Assembly (NCBI RefSeq): GCF_039544205.1
Contig: NZ_BAABLF010000012.1
Location: forward strand, 1 to 64,000
DNA length: 64,000 nucleotides
Direction of reading: 5' to 3'
Source of the DNA: Ferrimonas gelatinilytica
GTDB taxonomy: Bacteria > Pseudomonadota > Gammaproteobacteria > Enterobacterales > Shewanellaceae
The first letter of the stretch is position 1, and every line of letters begins with the position of its first letter. The notes under the pieces are model-generated. The model was not told the origin of the DNA. It saw only the letters and a program-made list of their open reading frames with translations, and made no database searches. This document shows, in pieces, positions 25,608 to 34,592 of the stretch. The translations under genes were made by a program, and so were the position numbers.

Positions 25608-25937
25608 GTGCAAGCTTCCGAACTGAAAGACTTTGTGATTGAAAAAATTGAAGATATGAAGGGCCGCGATATCGTGGTCATGGATGTCTCTGACCGCAGC
25701 GACGTGACCGACTACATGGTTGTCTGTACCGGCACCTCCAAAACCCACGTCCGCTCCATCGCCGAAAACGTTTACGTTGAAGCGAAAGATTCTGGCCACG
25801 CCCCGCTGGGGATGGAAGGAAAGGACGCCGGCGAATGGGCCCTGGTGGATCTCTCCTCGGTGATCGTTCACGTCATGCAGCAACAGACCCGTGACCTTTA
25901 CCAGCTGGAGAAGCTCTGGGCCGCCCGCCCGGAATAA
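25608..25937 (+). CDS. rsfS: Ribosomal silencing factor RsfS
   Basis: 109 residues. Binds ribosomal protein L14 and blocks subunit joining in starvation. Family features include KDFVIEKIEDMKGRDIVVMDV, DYMVVCTGTSKTHVRSIAENV and VDLSSVIVHVMQQQTR. Start is a GTG with GAGG 8 bases upstream; the open frame continues upstream only through nadD sequence. A perfect TATAAT lies at 25565-25570 in the nadD end, perhaps an internal promoter. Same nadD-rsfS-rlmH-mrdA order as E. coli. Confidence 0.95.
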   Translation: MQASELKDFVIEKIEDMKGRDIVVMDVSDRSDVTDYMVVCTGTSKTHVRSIAENVYVEAKDSGHAPLGMEGKDAGEWALVDLSSVIVHVMQQQTRDLYQLEKLWAARPE

Positions 25938-25940
25938 GCA

Positions 25941-26408
25941 ATGAAGCTGAGACTGATCGCCGTTGGCACCAAGATGCCTGCCTGGGTAAGCGCAGGTTTC
26001 AACGAGTACCAACGTCGTTTCCCCCGCGATCTGCCACTGCAACTGGTGGAGATCCCGGCGGGAAAGCGCGGTAAAAATGCAGATATCGCCCGGATCCTCG
26101 AGAAGGAGGGAGAGGCGATGTTGGCGGCGGCGCAGGGATGCCGTATTGTCACCCTGGATATCCCCGGAAAACCCTGGGATACCCCGCAACTGGCACGGCA
26201 GATGGAGCGTTGGCAGATGGATGGTCGCGATGTCGCAATTCTCATTGGCGGCCCTGAGGGGCTGGCCCCCGCCTGTAAGCAGGCGGCGGAGCAGAGCTGG
26301 TCCCTGTCCAACCTGACCCTGCCCCACCCCCTGGTGCGGATCCTGATGGCAGAGAGTCTCTACCGGGCCTGGAGTATCAATAATAATCACCCCTATCACC
26401 GCGAATGA
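25941..26408 (+). CDS. rlmH: 23S rRNA pseudouridine-1915 N3-methyltransferase RlmH
   Basis: 155 residues, the size of E. coli RlmH. SPOUT methyltransferase that modifies pseudouridine 1915 in helix 69 of 23S rRNA. It begins MKLRLIAVGTKMPAWV and has the knot motifs LDIPGKPWDTPQLA and ILIGGPEGLAPAC, then LPHPLVRILMAESLYRAWSI, ending NNNHPYHRE, near-invariant. Three bases after rsfS and overlapping mrdA by 4 bases. Confidence 0.97.
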   Translation: MKLRLIAVGTKMPAWVSAGFNEYQRRFPRDLPLQLVEIPAGKRGKNADIARILEKEGEAMLAAAQGCRIVTLDIPGKPWDTPQLARQMERWQMDGRDVAILIGGPEGLAPACKQAAEQSWSLSNLTLPHPLVRILMAESLYRAWSINNNHPYHRE

Positions 26409-28312
26409 AACGCTTTAAGAAACGGGTCGCCTTCCGAGATCACGCCGCCGAAGCGGCGCTGTTTTCCCGCCGTGCCATCGTCGGCTTCGCCCTGGTGATC
26501 GGCCTGATGGTGGTGCTGCTGGTCAACCTCTACTCGATCCAGATCCACAATCACGCCGACTACCAGACCCGCTCAAACGACAACCGTATTCGGCTTATCC
26601 CGGTGGCCCCCAATCGCGGCCTCATCTACGATCGCCACGGTGCCTTGCTAGCAGACAACCGGCCAGTCTACTCCCTGGAGGTGATCCCGGAGCGGGTGAA
26701 AGATCTCACCGCTCAGCTTGATGCGATCTCGGAGATCCTGCCGCTGCCGCCAGAGCGGCGAGCGCAGTTGGAGGAGCGGCTGAAGACTGCCCGCCGTTTC
26801 CGTCCCCAGACGGTAATTGCCCAGCTCACCGAAGCCCAGGTCGCCACCTTCAGCGTCAACCAGCATCGCTTCCCCGGCTTCTCAGTGCAGGCGGGATTGA
26901 AACGCTTCTACCCCCACGGCGCCAGCCTCACCCACGTATTGGGTTACGTTTCCCGCATCAACGACAGCGATCAGGAGCGGATCGAGCAGGAGGGTGAGCG
27001 GGCCCGTTACGCCGCTAGCCGCAACATCGGTAAGCAGGGGATCGAACGATTCTACGAGCGCCAGCTGCACGGTGAGCCCGGGATGCAGGAGGTGGAGGTC
27101 AACAACCGTGGCCGAATCGTTCGAACTGTGAGTGCTACCGCGCCCACCTCCGGCCAGGATCTCTACCTGACCCTGGATCTCGGCCTGCAGAAACACGCGG
27201 AAAGACTGTTAGACGGTCGACGCGGCGCCGTGGTGGCGATGGATCCCCGCGATGGCGGGATCCTGGCGCTGGTCTCCAGCCCCAGCTACGACCCCAACCT
27301 CTTCGTCTCCGGGATCTCCGGCGGTGACTACAACCGCCTGCTCAACGACAAGAACCGGCCGCTGATCAATCGCGCCACCCAGGGGCAATACGCCCCCGCC
27401 TCCACGGTGAAGCCACACCTGGCCCTGCTGGGACTGGAGAAGGGACACATCACGGCGAAAACCAAGATCTGGGATCCCGGCTGGTGGCAGATCCCCGGCG
27501 TAGACCGTCGCTACCGGGACTGGAAGCGGTGGGGCCATGGCTGGGTCGACCTCAATATGGCGATCGCCCACTCCTGCGACCCCTACTTCTACGATCTGGC
27601 TTACAAGACCGGCATCAACGACATCAGCCAGTTCATGTATCAGTTCGGTTTCGGACAGAGCACCGGCGTGGATATCCTGGAGGAGGCCGTTGGCAACATG
27701 CCGACCCGGGACTGGAAGCGGATCCGTTACAAGGAGCCCTGGTACATCGGCGACACCATCTCTGTGGGGATCGGCCAGGGCTACTGGACCGCAACGCCGC
27801 TCCAGCTGGCGCTCTCCACCACCATCCTCGCCAACAGTGGCGAGCGCTTCGTGCCCCACTTCCTCAAGGCCCTGGGGAAGGATGATGAGCGGGAGGATCA
27901 GTTGCCCGAGCAGCGTCCGCCGATGGAGCTTAAGCGCCCGGAAGCCTGGAAGCAGGTCCAACATGCGATGTACCTGACCGCGCACCAACGCGGTGGCAGC
28001 GGCTATCGCCAGTTTAACGATGCCCCCTACACCTCCGCAGTCAAGACGGGTACCGGCCAGGTCTTCGGACTGGCGGAGGACGCCGACTACGATGACGAAT
28101 CGGTGTCGGAGCACCTGCGGGACAATGCCCTTTTCGTGGGCTATGCCCCCTACGATGCACCGGAGATCGTCATCGCCATCGTACTGGAGAACGCAGGCTG
28201 GGGGGGCGCCAACGCCGGCCCCGTAGCCCGCGCCATGTTTGATTACTACCTGGATCCCGACTATGTCGCTCCCTGGGATCAACCGCCGGTCGAGAGTGAG
28301 GAAGCGGAATAA
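26405..28312 (+). CDS. mrdA: Penicillin-binding protein 2 (elongasome transpeptidase)
   Basis: 635 residues. Inner membrane transpeptidase that crosslinks peptidoglycan along the cell cylinder with RodA and MreBCD. One membrane segment near residues 20-45 (AIVGFALVIGLMVVLLVNLY), a PBP dimer domain (TRSNDNRIRLIPVAPNRGLI), and the transpeptidase domain with the active serine Ser333 in STVK and KTG at 547-549. Overlaps rodA by one base, as expected for the mrdAB pair. Confidence 0.97.
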   Translation: MKRFKKRVAFRDHAAEAALFSRRAIVGFALVIGLMVVLLVNLYSIQIHNHADYQTRSNDNRIRLIPVAPNRGLIYDRHGALLADNRPVYSLEVIPERVKDLTAQLDAISEILPLPPERRAQLEERLKTARRFRPQTVIAQLTEAQVATFSVNQHRFPGFSVQAGLKRFYPHGASLTHVLGYVSRINDSDQERIEQEGERARYAASRNIGKQGIERFYERQLHGEPGMQEVEVNNRGRIVRTVSATAPTSGQDLYLTLDLGLQKHAERLLDGRRGAVVAMDPRDGGILALVSSPSYDPNLFVSGISGGDYNRLLNDKNRPLINRATQGQYAPASTVKPHLALLGLEKGHITAKTKIWDPGWWQIPGVDRRYRDWKRWGHGWVDLNMAIAHSCDPYFYDLAYKTGINDISQFMYQFGFGQSTGVDILEEAVGNMPTRDWKRIRYKEPWYIGDTISVGIGQGYWTATPLQLALSTTILANSGERFVPHFLKALGKDDEREDQLPEQRPPMELKRPEAWKQVQHAMYLTAHQRGGSGYRQFNDAPYTSAVKTGTGQVFGLAEDADYDDESVSEHLRDNALFVGYAPYDAPEIVIAIVLENAGWGGANAGPVARAMFDYYLDPDYVAPWDQPPVESEEAE

Positions 28313-29418
28313 TGTCCAAAGTGATCCAGCGTCCCAACCTGTGGACGCGCCTGCACCTTGACCTGCCCCTGCTGTTCGGCCTGCTGCTGCTGATGGGGTT
28401 CGGTATGCTGGTGCTCTACAGCGCCAGTGGCGAGAGTGCCGCCATGTTGGAGCGCCAGCTGGTGCGGGTCACCCTAGGGTTGCTGGTGATGTTCGTGCTG
28501 GCCCAGCTCAACCCCGAATTCTACCGGCGCTGGGCGCTGCCGATCTTTATCCTCGGGATCGGTCTGCTGGTGATGGTGAGCCTGTTCGGTGAAGTGAACA
28601 AGGGCGCCAGACGCTGGCTCAACCTGGGGTTCATGGAGTTCCAGCCGTCGGAGCTGATGAAACTGGCGTTCCCCCTGATGATGGCCTGGTACATCAGCCA
28701 GTTTCCTCTGCCACCACGTAAGCGCTACCTCTTTGGCGGTGCCCTGATCCTGCTGGTGCCTACCCTGCTGATCGCCTCCCAACCGGATCTGGGCACCTCC
28801 ATTCTGGTCGCCTCCTCCGGCGTTTTCGTGCTCTTTCTCTCCGGCATGAGCTGGGCAGTGATCGGCGTCTGTGCCCTGCTTCTGCTGAGCTTCCTGCCGG
28901 TGCTCTGGTTCTTCCTGATGAAGGATTACCAGCGCACCCGGGTTCTGACCCTGCTGGATCCGGAGAAGGATCCCCTCGGCGCCGGCTATCACATCATTCA
29001 ATCCAAGATCGCCATCGGCAGCGGCGGACTGGAGGGTAAGGGGTGGCTGCAGGGCACCCAATCACAGCTGGACTTCCTGCCAGAACGCCACACCGACTTC
29101 ATCTTTGCCGTCCTCGGCGAGGAGTTTGGCTTTGTCGGCATCCTGCTGCTGATGGCCCTCTACCTGTTCATCATCGGCCGGGGCCTGGTGATCGCCAGTC
29201 AGGCACAAACCGCCTTTTCCCGTTTGGTGGCTGGTTCCCTGACCCTGACCTTTTTTGTTTACCTTTTCGTTAATGTCGGCATGGTTTCCGGCTTGCTGCC
29301 GGTGGTGGGGGTTCCCCTGCCACTGATCAGTTACGGCGGTACATCAATGCTGACATTGATGGCTGGCTTTGGCATCCTCATGGCCATCCATACCCATCGA
29401 CGTTTTATTTCACGCTAG
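28312..29418 (+). CDS. rodA: Rod shape-determining peptidoglycan glycosyltransferase RodA
   Basis: 368 residues, SEDS family. Polymerises lipid II in the elongasome together with PBP2. About ten hydrophobic segments; conserved LGFMEFQPSELMKLAF (with the functional Glu-Phe-Gln-Pro-Ser), ASQPDLGTSILVASSG with the catalytic Asp, and the C-terminal GVPLPLISYGGTSMLTLMAG. Start one base inside the mrdA stop. E. coli name mrdB/rodA. Confidence 0.97.
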   Translation: MSKVIQRPNLWTRLHLDLPLLFGLLLLMGFGMLVLYSASGESAAMLERQLVRVTLGLLVMFVLAQLNPEFYRRWALPIFILGIGLLVMVSLFGEVNKGARRWLNLGFMEFQPSELMKLAFPLMMAWYISQFPLPPRKRYLFGGALILLVPTLLIASQPDLGTSILVASSGVFVLFLSGMSWAVIGVCALLLLSFLPVLWFFLMKDYQRTRVLTLLDPEKDPLGAGYHIIQSKIAIGSGGLEGKGWLQGTQSQLDFLPERHTDFIFAVLGEEFGFVGILLLMALYLFIIGRGLVIASQAQTAFSRLVAGSLTLTFFVYLFVNVGMVSGLLPVVGVPLPLISYGGTSMLTLMAGFGILMAIHTHRRFISR

Positions 29419-29427
29419 GGACACACT

Positions 29428-30402
29428 ATGCGCTTTATCCGTAAGGGATTACTCTGCCTCCTGCTCAGTGGCGGCGCCTTGGCCAACAATGCAGAGACCG
29501 AGTTCGTTAGCCAATGGCAGGCCGAGGGGCTCGACCGCGCCTACCTGGAGCAGGCCCTTGAACTGGCCCAGAAAGACCAGGCGGTCATCGACGCGATCAC
29601 CCGCCCCTGGGAAGCCAAACCCTGGTACCAGTACTACCCCCTGTTCCTGACCGAGAAGCGACTGGCCGCGGGCCTCGCCTTCTGGCAGGAGCATGAAGCG
29701 CTGCTGGAGCAGGCCTACCAACGCTTCGGGGTGGAGCCTGAGATCGTGGTTTCGATCATCGGCATCGAGACCTTCTACGGCGGCTACCTGGGCAACTACT
29801 CAGTGCTGGATGCCCTCTACACCCTGGGCTTCCACTACCCGCCGCGACAGACCTTCTTCCGCAAAGAGCTGGGACACTTCCTGCAACTGGCCCAACAGCA
29901 GGGCTGGTCGCTGACCGAACCCAAAGGCTCCTACGCCGGCGCCATGGGCCTGGGGCAGTTTATCCCCTCCTCCTACCAGGCCTACGCCGTTGACTTTGAC
30001 GGCGATGGGCAACGGGATCTCTTCACCAACCCGGCGGATGCCATCGGCTCAGTGGCGAACTACTTTGCCCGCCACCGCTGGCAGGCGGGGGAGTCGGTCG
30101 CCAGCCCCCTGACATTGGCGGACGGCGCACTGGACGACGCCCTACTGTGGGACGGTAAACCGCTTCGCCACAGTACCGAGATTCTTCAACAGCAGGGGGC
30201 CAGACTGCCCGCCAACACCAGCGGCCCAGTTGGGGTGGTGCGGCTTGAGGTCGACGAGGCGCAGTTCCAGTACCAGCTGGTGCACCCGAACTTTTACGCC
30301 ATCACCCGCTACAACCGCAGTCCCCTCTATGCGATGGCGGTGTGGCAGTTCAGCCAGCAGTTGAAGCAGGGGATGCACGAGGCGGGCGATGAAAGCCAGT
30401 AA
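29428..30402 (+). CDS. mltB: Lytic murein transglycosylase B
   Basis: 324 residues. Cleaves peptidoglycan strands to 1,6-anhydromuropeptides. The catalytic Glu is probably Glu114 in SIIGIETFYGGYLGNYSVLD, and the later segment SYAGAMGLGQFIPSSYQAYA with DFDGDGQRDLF (a calcium-type loop) is typical of family 3. There is a cleavable-looking signal peptide (about 1-20) but no lipobox cysteine near it, unlike E. coli MltB, which is a lipoprotein: so perhaps soluble and periplasmic. Overlaps rlpA by 14 bases. Confidence 0.95.
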   Translation: MRFIRKGLLCLLLSGGALANNAETEFVSQWQAEGLDRAYLEQALELAQKDQAVIDAITRPWEAKPWYQYYPLFLTEKRLAAGLAFWQEHEALLEQAYQRFGVEPEIVVSIIGIETFYGGYLGNYSVLDALYTLGFHYPPRQTFFRKELGHFLQLAQQQGWSLTEPKGSYAGAMGLGQFIPSSYQAYAVDFDGDGQRDLFTNPADAIGSVANYFARHRWQAGESVASPLTLADGALDDALLWDGKPLRHSTEILQQQGARLPANTSGPVGVVRLEVDEAQFQYQLVHPNFYAITRYNRSPLYAMAVWQFSQQLKQGMHEAGDESQ

Positions 30403-31210
30403 GTCGGTTGCCGGCCTGGCTCTACTGACGCTCTGGGGGTGCAGCAGCACCCCTCCTCCGGAGCCTGAGAGCCGCTACCAGATGAAGCAAGACCGGCCAC
30501 CAGCGCAGGCACCGGACCTGAGCCACCTTGAGCCGCTTCAGCCGCGCTATGAACCCCTGAGCCGGGGCGGGAACCGGGACTACCAGGTGTGGGGGATCCA
30601 CTACGAAGTGCTGGACAGCGCAGAGGGCTACATCAAGGAGGGGATTGCCTCCTGGTACGGTGCCAAATTTCATGGTCACCTCACCTCCAACGGTGAGACC
30701 TATGACATGTACAGCTTCTCCGCCGCCCATCGCAGTCTCCCCCTGCCCACCTATGCCCGGGTCACCAACCTTGAAAATGATAAATCGCTGATCGTGCGTA
30801 TCAATGACCGAGGCCCTTTCCATCCGGACCGGGAGATCGATCTCTCCTACGCCGCGGCCTGGCACCTGGGTGTGCTCAAAAGCGGTACCGCCCGGGTGCG
30901 GGTGGAGGCGATCCACCTGGCGCCGGAGCCAACCCCGCGGCCCCCCGAGCCCAGTGAGACGTTCTACATCCAGCTGGCCGCCAGTACGGACAGAAGCAAC
31001 GTTGATCGGCTAAAACGGCAGATCCAGGGAGAAACTTCCCTTCCAGCACGGGTGACTCTGCAGGACAGCTTGTATAAACTCCAGCTAGGTCCCTTTGCCG
31101 ACCGTCAGGAGAGCCAGCGTTGGCTGGAGACCCTGAAGGCATCCGGCTACAACCAGGCTTTCACCGTCACGGCCCCGACCCTATCGCCCGCGAAATCGAG
31201 TGCGCGCTGA
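30389..31210 (+). CDS. rlpA: Septal ring lytic transglycosylase RlpA
   Basis: 273 residues. Lipoprotein (lipobox LWGC, Cys18). The double-psi beta-barrel domain carries GIASWYGAKFHGHLTSNGE with the catalytic region and VRINDRGPFHPDREIDLSYA. A C-terminal SPOR domain (about 192-262, ETFYIQLAASTDRSN to ASGYNQAF) binds denuded glycan at the septum. Cuts stem-free glycan strands. Order mltB-rlpA-dacA is conserved among gammaproteobacteria. Confidence 0.94.
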   Translation: MKASKSVAGLALLTLWGCSSTPPPEPESRYQMKQDRPPAQAPDLSHLEPLQPRYEPLSRGGNRDYQVWGIHYEVLDSAEGYIKEGIASWYGAKFHGHLTSNGETYDMYSFSAAHRSLPLPTYARVTNLENDKSLIVRINDRGPFHPDREIDLSYAAAWHLGVLKSGTARVRVEAIHLAPEPTPRPPEPSETFYIQLAASTDRSNVDRLKRQIQGETSLPARVTLQDSLYKLQLGPFADRQESQRWLETLKASGYNQAFTVTAPTLSPAKSSAR

Positions 31211-31270
31211 ATCAGCCGACGCACCCCGCGATAGCCACGCCGTCATCATCAGGAAACCGTTCACAACGAC

Positions 31271-32437
31271 ATGAATTTGATCAAACGCACCTTCGCCACC
31301 CTAACCACTGTCCTCGCCTGCGCCAGTGCGTCCGCTTCCCCCATGGTGATCCCCAACGCCCCTACCGTTGCCGCCGGCTCCTATGTGCTGATGGATTACA
31401 ACACCGGGCGGATCCTTGCGGAGAACAACGCCAACGAGCAGCGGGCCCCGGCCAGCCTCACCAAGTTAATGACCTCCTACGTCCTCGGCCAAGAGGTCAA
31501 CAGTGGCAACGCCGCCCTGGAGGACATGGTGACCGTCTCCGAAAAAGCCTGGGCCAAGAACTTTCCCGGCTCCTCGGTGATGTGGATCGAGGTCGGCACC
31601 CAGGTCAAGCTGGAGGATCTCTACCGCGGTATGGTGATCCAATCCGGTAACGATGCCTGTGTCGCCATCGCTGAGCATATCGCCGGCACCGAGTCCGCCT
31701 ACACGGATCTGATGAATGCCTGGGCCGCCAAGCTGGGGATGCAGAGTACCCACTTTGCCAACAGCCACGGCCTCGACGCATCGGACCAACTCACCTCCGC
31801 CTACGACATGGCCCTGCTGGGCCAGGCGATCGTTCGCGATATCCCGGAGCACTACCACCTCTACTCGGAGCGTGAGTTCACCTATAACAACATCCGCCAG
31901 CACAACCGTAACGGCCTGCTGTGGGACCGCAGTCTCAATGTAGATGGCCTCAAAACCGGTTATACCAGCAACGCCGGCTACAGCCTGGTCAGTTCTGCCA
32001 CCCGCGGTGACATGCGCCTGATCGCCGTGGTGATGGGCACCAAGAGCCCCCAGGCCCGCGAAGCGGAAAGCAAGAAACTGCTTAACTACGGTTTCCGTTT
32101 CTTCGAGACCGTCACCCCCTACAAGGCCGGTGAGGAGTTCGTTGCCGAGCCGCTCTATTACGGCAACAAGCCGGAGGTAAAACTCGGGGTACTGGAAGAC
32201 ACACCGGTCACGATCTACCGTGGCCAGGCGGACCAGCTCAAGGCGGATTTCCAACTGGACCAGGAGCTCAAGGCCCCCCTGTACCGGGGTGATCGGGTCG
32301 GAACCCTCTACTTCAAGCTGGACGGCCAGGACATCGCCACCTATCCGCTGACGGTGTTGGAAGATGTCGAAGAGGGCAGCTGGTTCTCCAAGCTGCTGGA
32401 TTACCTGAAGCTGCTGTTTCTCTCCTTCTTCAACTGA
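31271..32437 (+). CDS. dacA: D-alanyl-D-alanine carboxypeptidase (PBP5/6 type)
   Basis: 388 residues. Trims the terminal D-Ala of pentapeptides in the periplasm. Signal peptide (about 1-22), active serine in SLTK (62-65), SGN motif in QSGNDACVA, KTG in DGLKTGYTSNAGYS, a PBP5 C-terminal domain, and a terminal amphipathic helix (SWFSKLLDYLKLLFLSFF) that anchors it to the membrane. Confidence 0.96.
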   Translation: MNLIKRTFATLTTVLACASASASPMVIPNAPTVAAGSYVLMDYNTGRILAENNANEQRAPASLTKLMTSYVLGQEVNSGNAALEDMVTVSEKAWAKNFPGSSVMWIEVGTQVKLEDLYRGMVIQSGNDACVAIAEHIAGTESAYTDLMNAWAAKLGMQSTHFANSHGLDASDQLTSAYDMALLGQAIVRDIPEHYHLYSEREFTYNNIRQHNRNGLLWDRSLNVDGLKTGYTSNAGYSLVSSATRGDMRLIAVVMGTKSPQAREAESKKLLNYGFRFFETVTPYKAGEEFVAEPLYYGNKPEVKLGVLEDTPVTIYRGQADQLKADFQLDQELKAPLYRGDRVGTLYFKLDGQDIATYPLTVLEDVEEGSWFSKLLDYLKLLFLSFFN

Positions 32438-32460
32438 ATCAGCCACTTCACTTGGTAACC

Positions 32461-32486
32461 CTGGGGCGGTCTTCGGACCGCCCCAG
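32461..32486 (+). terminator. dacA terminator with UUCG tetraloop
   Basis: CTGGGGCGGTC-TTCG-GACCGCCCCAG, an 11-bp perfect stem capped by a stable UUCG loop. No T-run follows directly; a second palindrome TGGGGCCGCGGCCCCA lies at 32493-32508. Confidence 0.65.
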
Positions 32487-32524
32487 CTTCGTTGGGGCCG
32501 CGGCCCCAGTCGGGGCTTGAATTT

Positions 32525-32533
32525 TGATATAAT
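32525..32533 (+). promoter_or_regulatory. Extended -10 promoter for ybeD-lipB-lipA
   Basis: TGATATAAT gives a perfect -10 hexamer (32528-32533) with the extended TGN motif. No good -35 hexamer lies 16-18 bases upstream. Confidence 0.6.
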
Positions 32534-32578
32534 CACCCCCAATTTACGGCCATCTGACGTTTTGCCGGAGTAAGTAAG

Positions 32579-32842
32579 ATGCAAACCAAATTTGATGAAC
32601 TGCTGGATTTTCCCTGCGCCTTTCCGTTTAAAGTGCTGGGTGTTGCCCATGAGACCCTGTCGGATCGGGTAGTGGAAGTGCTGCAGCGCCACGCCCCTGG
32701 TGACTACACCCCGACCCAGAAGCCCTCCTCCAAGGGCACCTATCTGTCAGTCACTGTGACCTGCACCGTTACCAGCAAGGAGCATGTTGAACTGCTCTAC
32801 ACCGAGCTGGCAAAAATTGATGGAGTTCGAGGGGTCCTTTAA
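32579..32842 (+). CDS. ybeD: DUF493 (YbeD/UPF0250) family protein
   Basis: 87 residues, an ACT-like ferredoxin fold. Begins MQTKFDELLDFPCAFPFKVLG and ends LAKIDGVRGVL, very close to E. coli YbeD in size and pattern. Proposed in the family to be an allosteric or regulatory protein linked to lipoate metabolism, mainly from its position next to lipB; the role is unproven. Between dacA and lipB as in E. coli. Confidence 0.93.
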   Translation: MQTKFDELLDFPCAFPFKVLGVAHETLSDRVVEVLQRHAPGDYTPTQKPSSKGTYLSVTVTCTVTSKEHVELLYTELAKIDGVRGVL

Positions 32843-32920
32843 AAGTGTGATCTCTCTGGCATTGGGTCAGACCATCGGTATAATGCTGACAACCCTATTT
32901 CAGCCAAGAGCGGTTTTCAT

Positions 32921-33574
32921 TTGGTTGCCAGCACCCTCATCATTCGACATCTCGGACGCCAGCCCTACGAACCGGTCTGGCGCGCCATGCAAGCCTTCAC
33001 CGATCAACGCGACGACAGCTGTGCCGACGAGCTATGGCTGGTGGAGCACGATCCTGTCTTCACTCAGGGCCAGGCCGGCAAGGCGGAGCATCTGCTCGCA
33101 CCCGGCGAGATCCCGGTGGTGCAGGTGGATAGAGGGGGCCAGATCACCTACCACGGTCCTGGTCAGCTGGTGGCCTACCCGCTGCTGAACCTAAAGCGCC
33201 ATAAACTGGGGGTGCGCCAGCTGGTGACCGAAATTGAGCAGAGCCTCATTGAGCTGCTGTCGCACCATGAGATCATCGCCCAAGCCCGTCCTGATGCCCC
33301 CGGCGTCTATGTCGAAGGGCGCAAGGTGGCGTCACTGGGACTGCGGATCCGCAAAGGGTGCTCCTTCCATGGTCTGGCACTCAACGTGGATATGGATCTC
33401 GCCCCCTTCCTGCGCATCAACCCCTGCGGCTATGCCGGAATGGAGATGGTGCAGACCAGGGCTCTCGGCGGGCCGGACACGGTCGAACAGGCGGGCCGGG
33501 AGCTTATCGATATCATGGTCAACCGCCTCGGTTATGAGCACGTACAACAAGTAGAGGGAATGCCCCATGTCTGA
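32921..33574 (+). CDS. lipB: Octanoyltransferase
   Basis: 217 residues. Moves octanoyl groups from acyl carrier protein to lipoyl domains. Motifs are DRGGQITYHGPGQLVAYPLL and KVASLGLRIRKGCSFHGLAL (the conserved Lys), with the catalytic Cys in RINPCGYAGMEM. Start is a TTG reading VASTLIIRHLG after AAGAG; no ATG in frame gives the family N-terminus. Overlaps lipA by 8 bases. Confidence 0.94.
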   Translation: MVASTLIIRHLGRQPYEPVWRAMQAFTDQRDDSCADELWLVEHDPVFTQGQAGKAEHLLAPGEIPVVQVDRGGQITYHGPGQLVAYPLLNLKRHKLGVRQLVTEIEQSLIELLSHHEIIAQARPDAPGVYVEGRKVASLGLRIRKGCSFHGLALNVDMDLAPFLRINPCGYAGMEMVQTRALGGPDTVEQAGRELIDIMVNRLGYEHVQQVEGMPHV

Positions 33575-34535
33575 ATCCCCCGTACGCCTGCAGCCAGGCG
33601 TCAAGCTGCGCGACGCCGACAAGGTGGCGCGGATCCCGGTCAAAGTCGTGCCCAGCAACCGCGATGAGATGCTGCGCAAGCCGGACTGGCTCAAGATCAA
33701 GCTGCCGCCGACCAGCGAGCGCATCGATGAAGTGAAGAGTGCGATGCGCAAGCATGGCCTGCACTCCGTCTGTGAGGAGGCCTCCTGCCCCAACCTGTCG
33801 GAGTGCTTCCACCACGGAACCGCCACCTTCATGATCCTCGGGGCGATCTGCACCCGCCGCTGCCCCTTCTGTGACGTGGCCCATGGCCGTCCGCTGAAGC
33901 CGGACCCCCAGGAGCCGGTCAAGCTGGCCCGCACCATCCGGGATATGAAGCTGAAGTACGTGGTGATTACCTCGGTGGACCGGGATGACCTCCGTGACGG
34001 TGGCGCCCAGCACTTTGCCGACTGCATCCGCGAGATCCGTGCCCTCAATCCCCACATCAAGATCGAGATCCTGGTGCCGGACTTCCGCGGTCGCATCGAC
34101 CGAGCGCTGGAGATCCTCAAGGATACGCCGCCGGATGTGCTCAACCACAACCTGGAAACCGCACCGCGCCTCTACCGGATGGCCCGTCCTGGCGCCAGCT
34201 ACCAGTGGTCCCTGGAACTGCTGAAGAAGTTCAAGCAGCAGCACCCGGATGTGCCCACCAAGTCCGGGCTGATGATGGGGCTGGGGGAGACCAACGAGGA
34301 GATCCGCTCGGTACTGGACGACCTGCGCGCCCACGACGTGGAGATGCTGACCCTGGGGCAGTACCTGCAGCCGAGCCGCCACCACCTGCCGGTGAAGCGC
34401 TACGTGCCGCCAGCGGAGTTCGACGAGCTCAAGGCGTATGCCCATGAGATAGGCTTCGCCCACGCGGCCTGCGGCCCACTGGTTCGCTCCAGCTACCATG
34501 CGGATCTGCAGGCGCAGGGCAAGGAAGTGAAGTAG
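33567..34535 (+). CDS. lipA: Lipoyl synthase
   Basis: 322 residues. Radical SAM enzyme that inserts two sulfurs into octanoyl-lipoyl domains. The auxiliary [4Fe-4S] cluster cysteines are Cys69, Cys74 and Cys80 (CEEASCPNLSEC) and the radical SAM cluster cysteines Cys95, Cys99 and Cys102 (CTRRCPFC). The C-terminal GPLVRSSYHAD contains the Ser that ligates the sacrificial cluster. Works with LipB, whose gene it overlaps. Confidence 0.97.
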   Translation: MSESPVRLQPGVKLRDADKVARIPVKVVPSNRDEMLRKPDWLKIKLPPTSERIDEVKSAMRKHGLHSVCEEASCPNLSECFHHGTATFMILGAICTRRCPFCDVAHGRPLKPDPQEPVKLARTIRDMKLKYVVITSVDRDDLRDGGAQHFADCIREIRALNPHIKIEILVPDFRGRIDRALEILKDTPPDVLNHNLETAPRLYRMARPGASYQWSLELLKKFKQQHPDVPTKSGLMMGLGETNEEIRSVLDDLRAHDVEMLTLGQYLQPSRHHLPVKRYVPPAEFDELKAYAHEIGFAHAACGPLVRSSYHADLQAQGKEVK

Positions 34536-34550
34536 CCCCTGCCCGATCAA

Positions 34551-34578
34551 GAAAGGCCCCATCTGGGGCCTTTCCTGT
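34551..34578 (+). terminator. lipA terminator
   Basis: GAAAGGCCCC-ATCT-GGGGCCTTTC with a short T-rich end. Confidence 0.8.
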
Positions 34579-34592
34579 ATCTGCAGCGGGGG

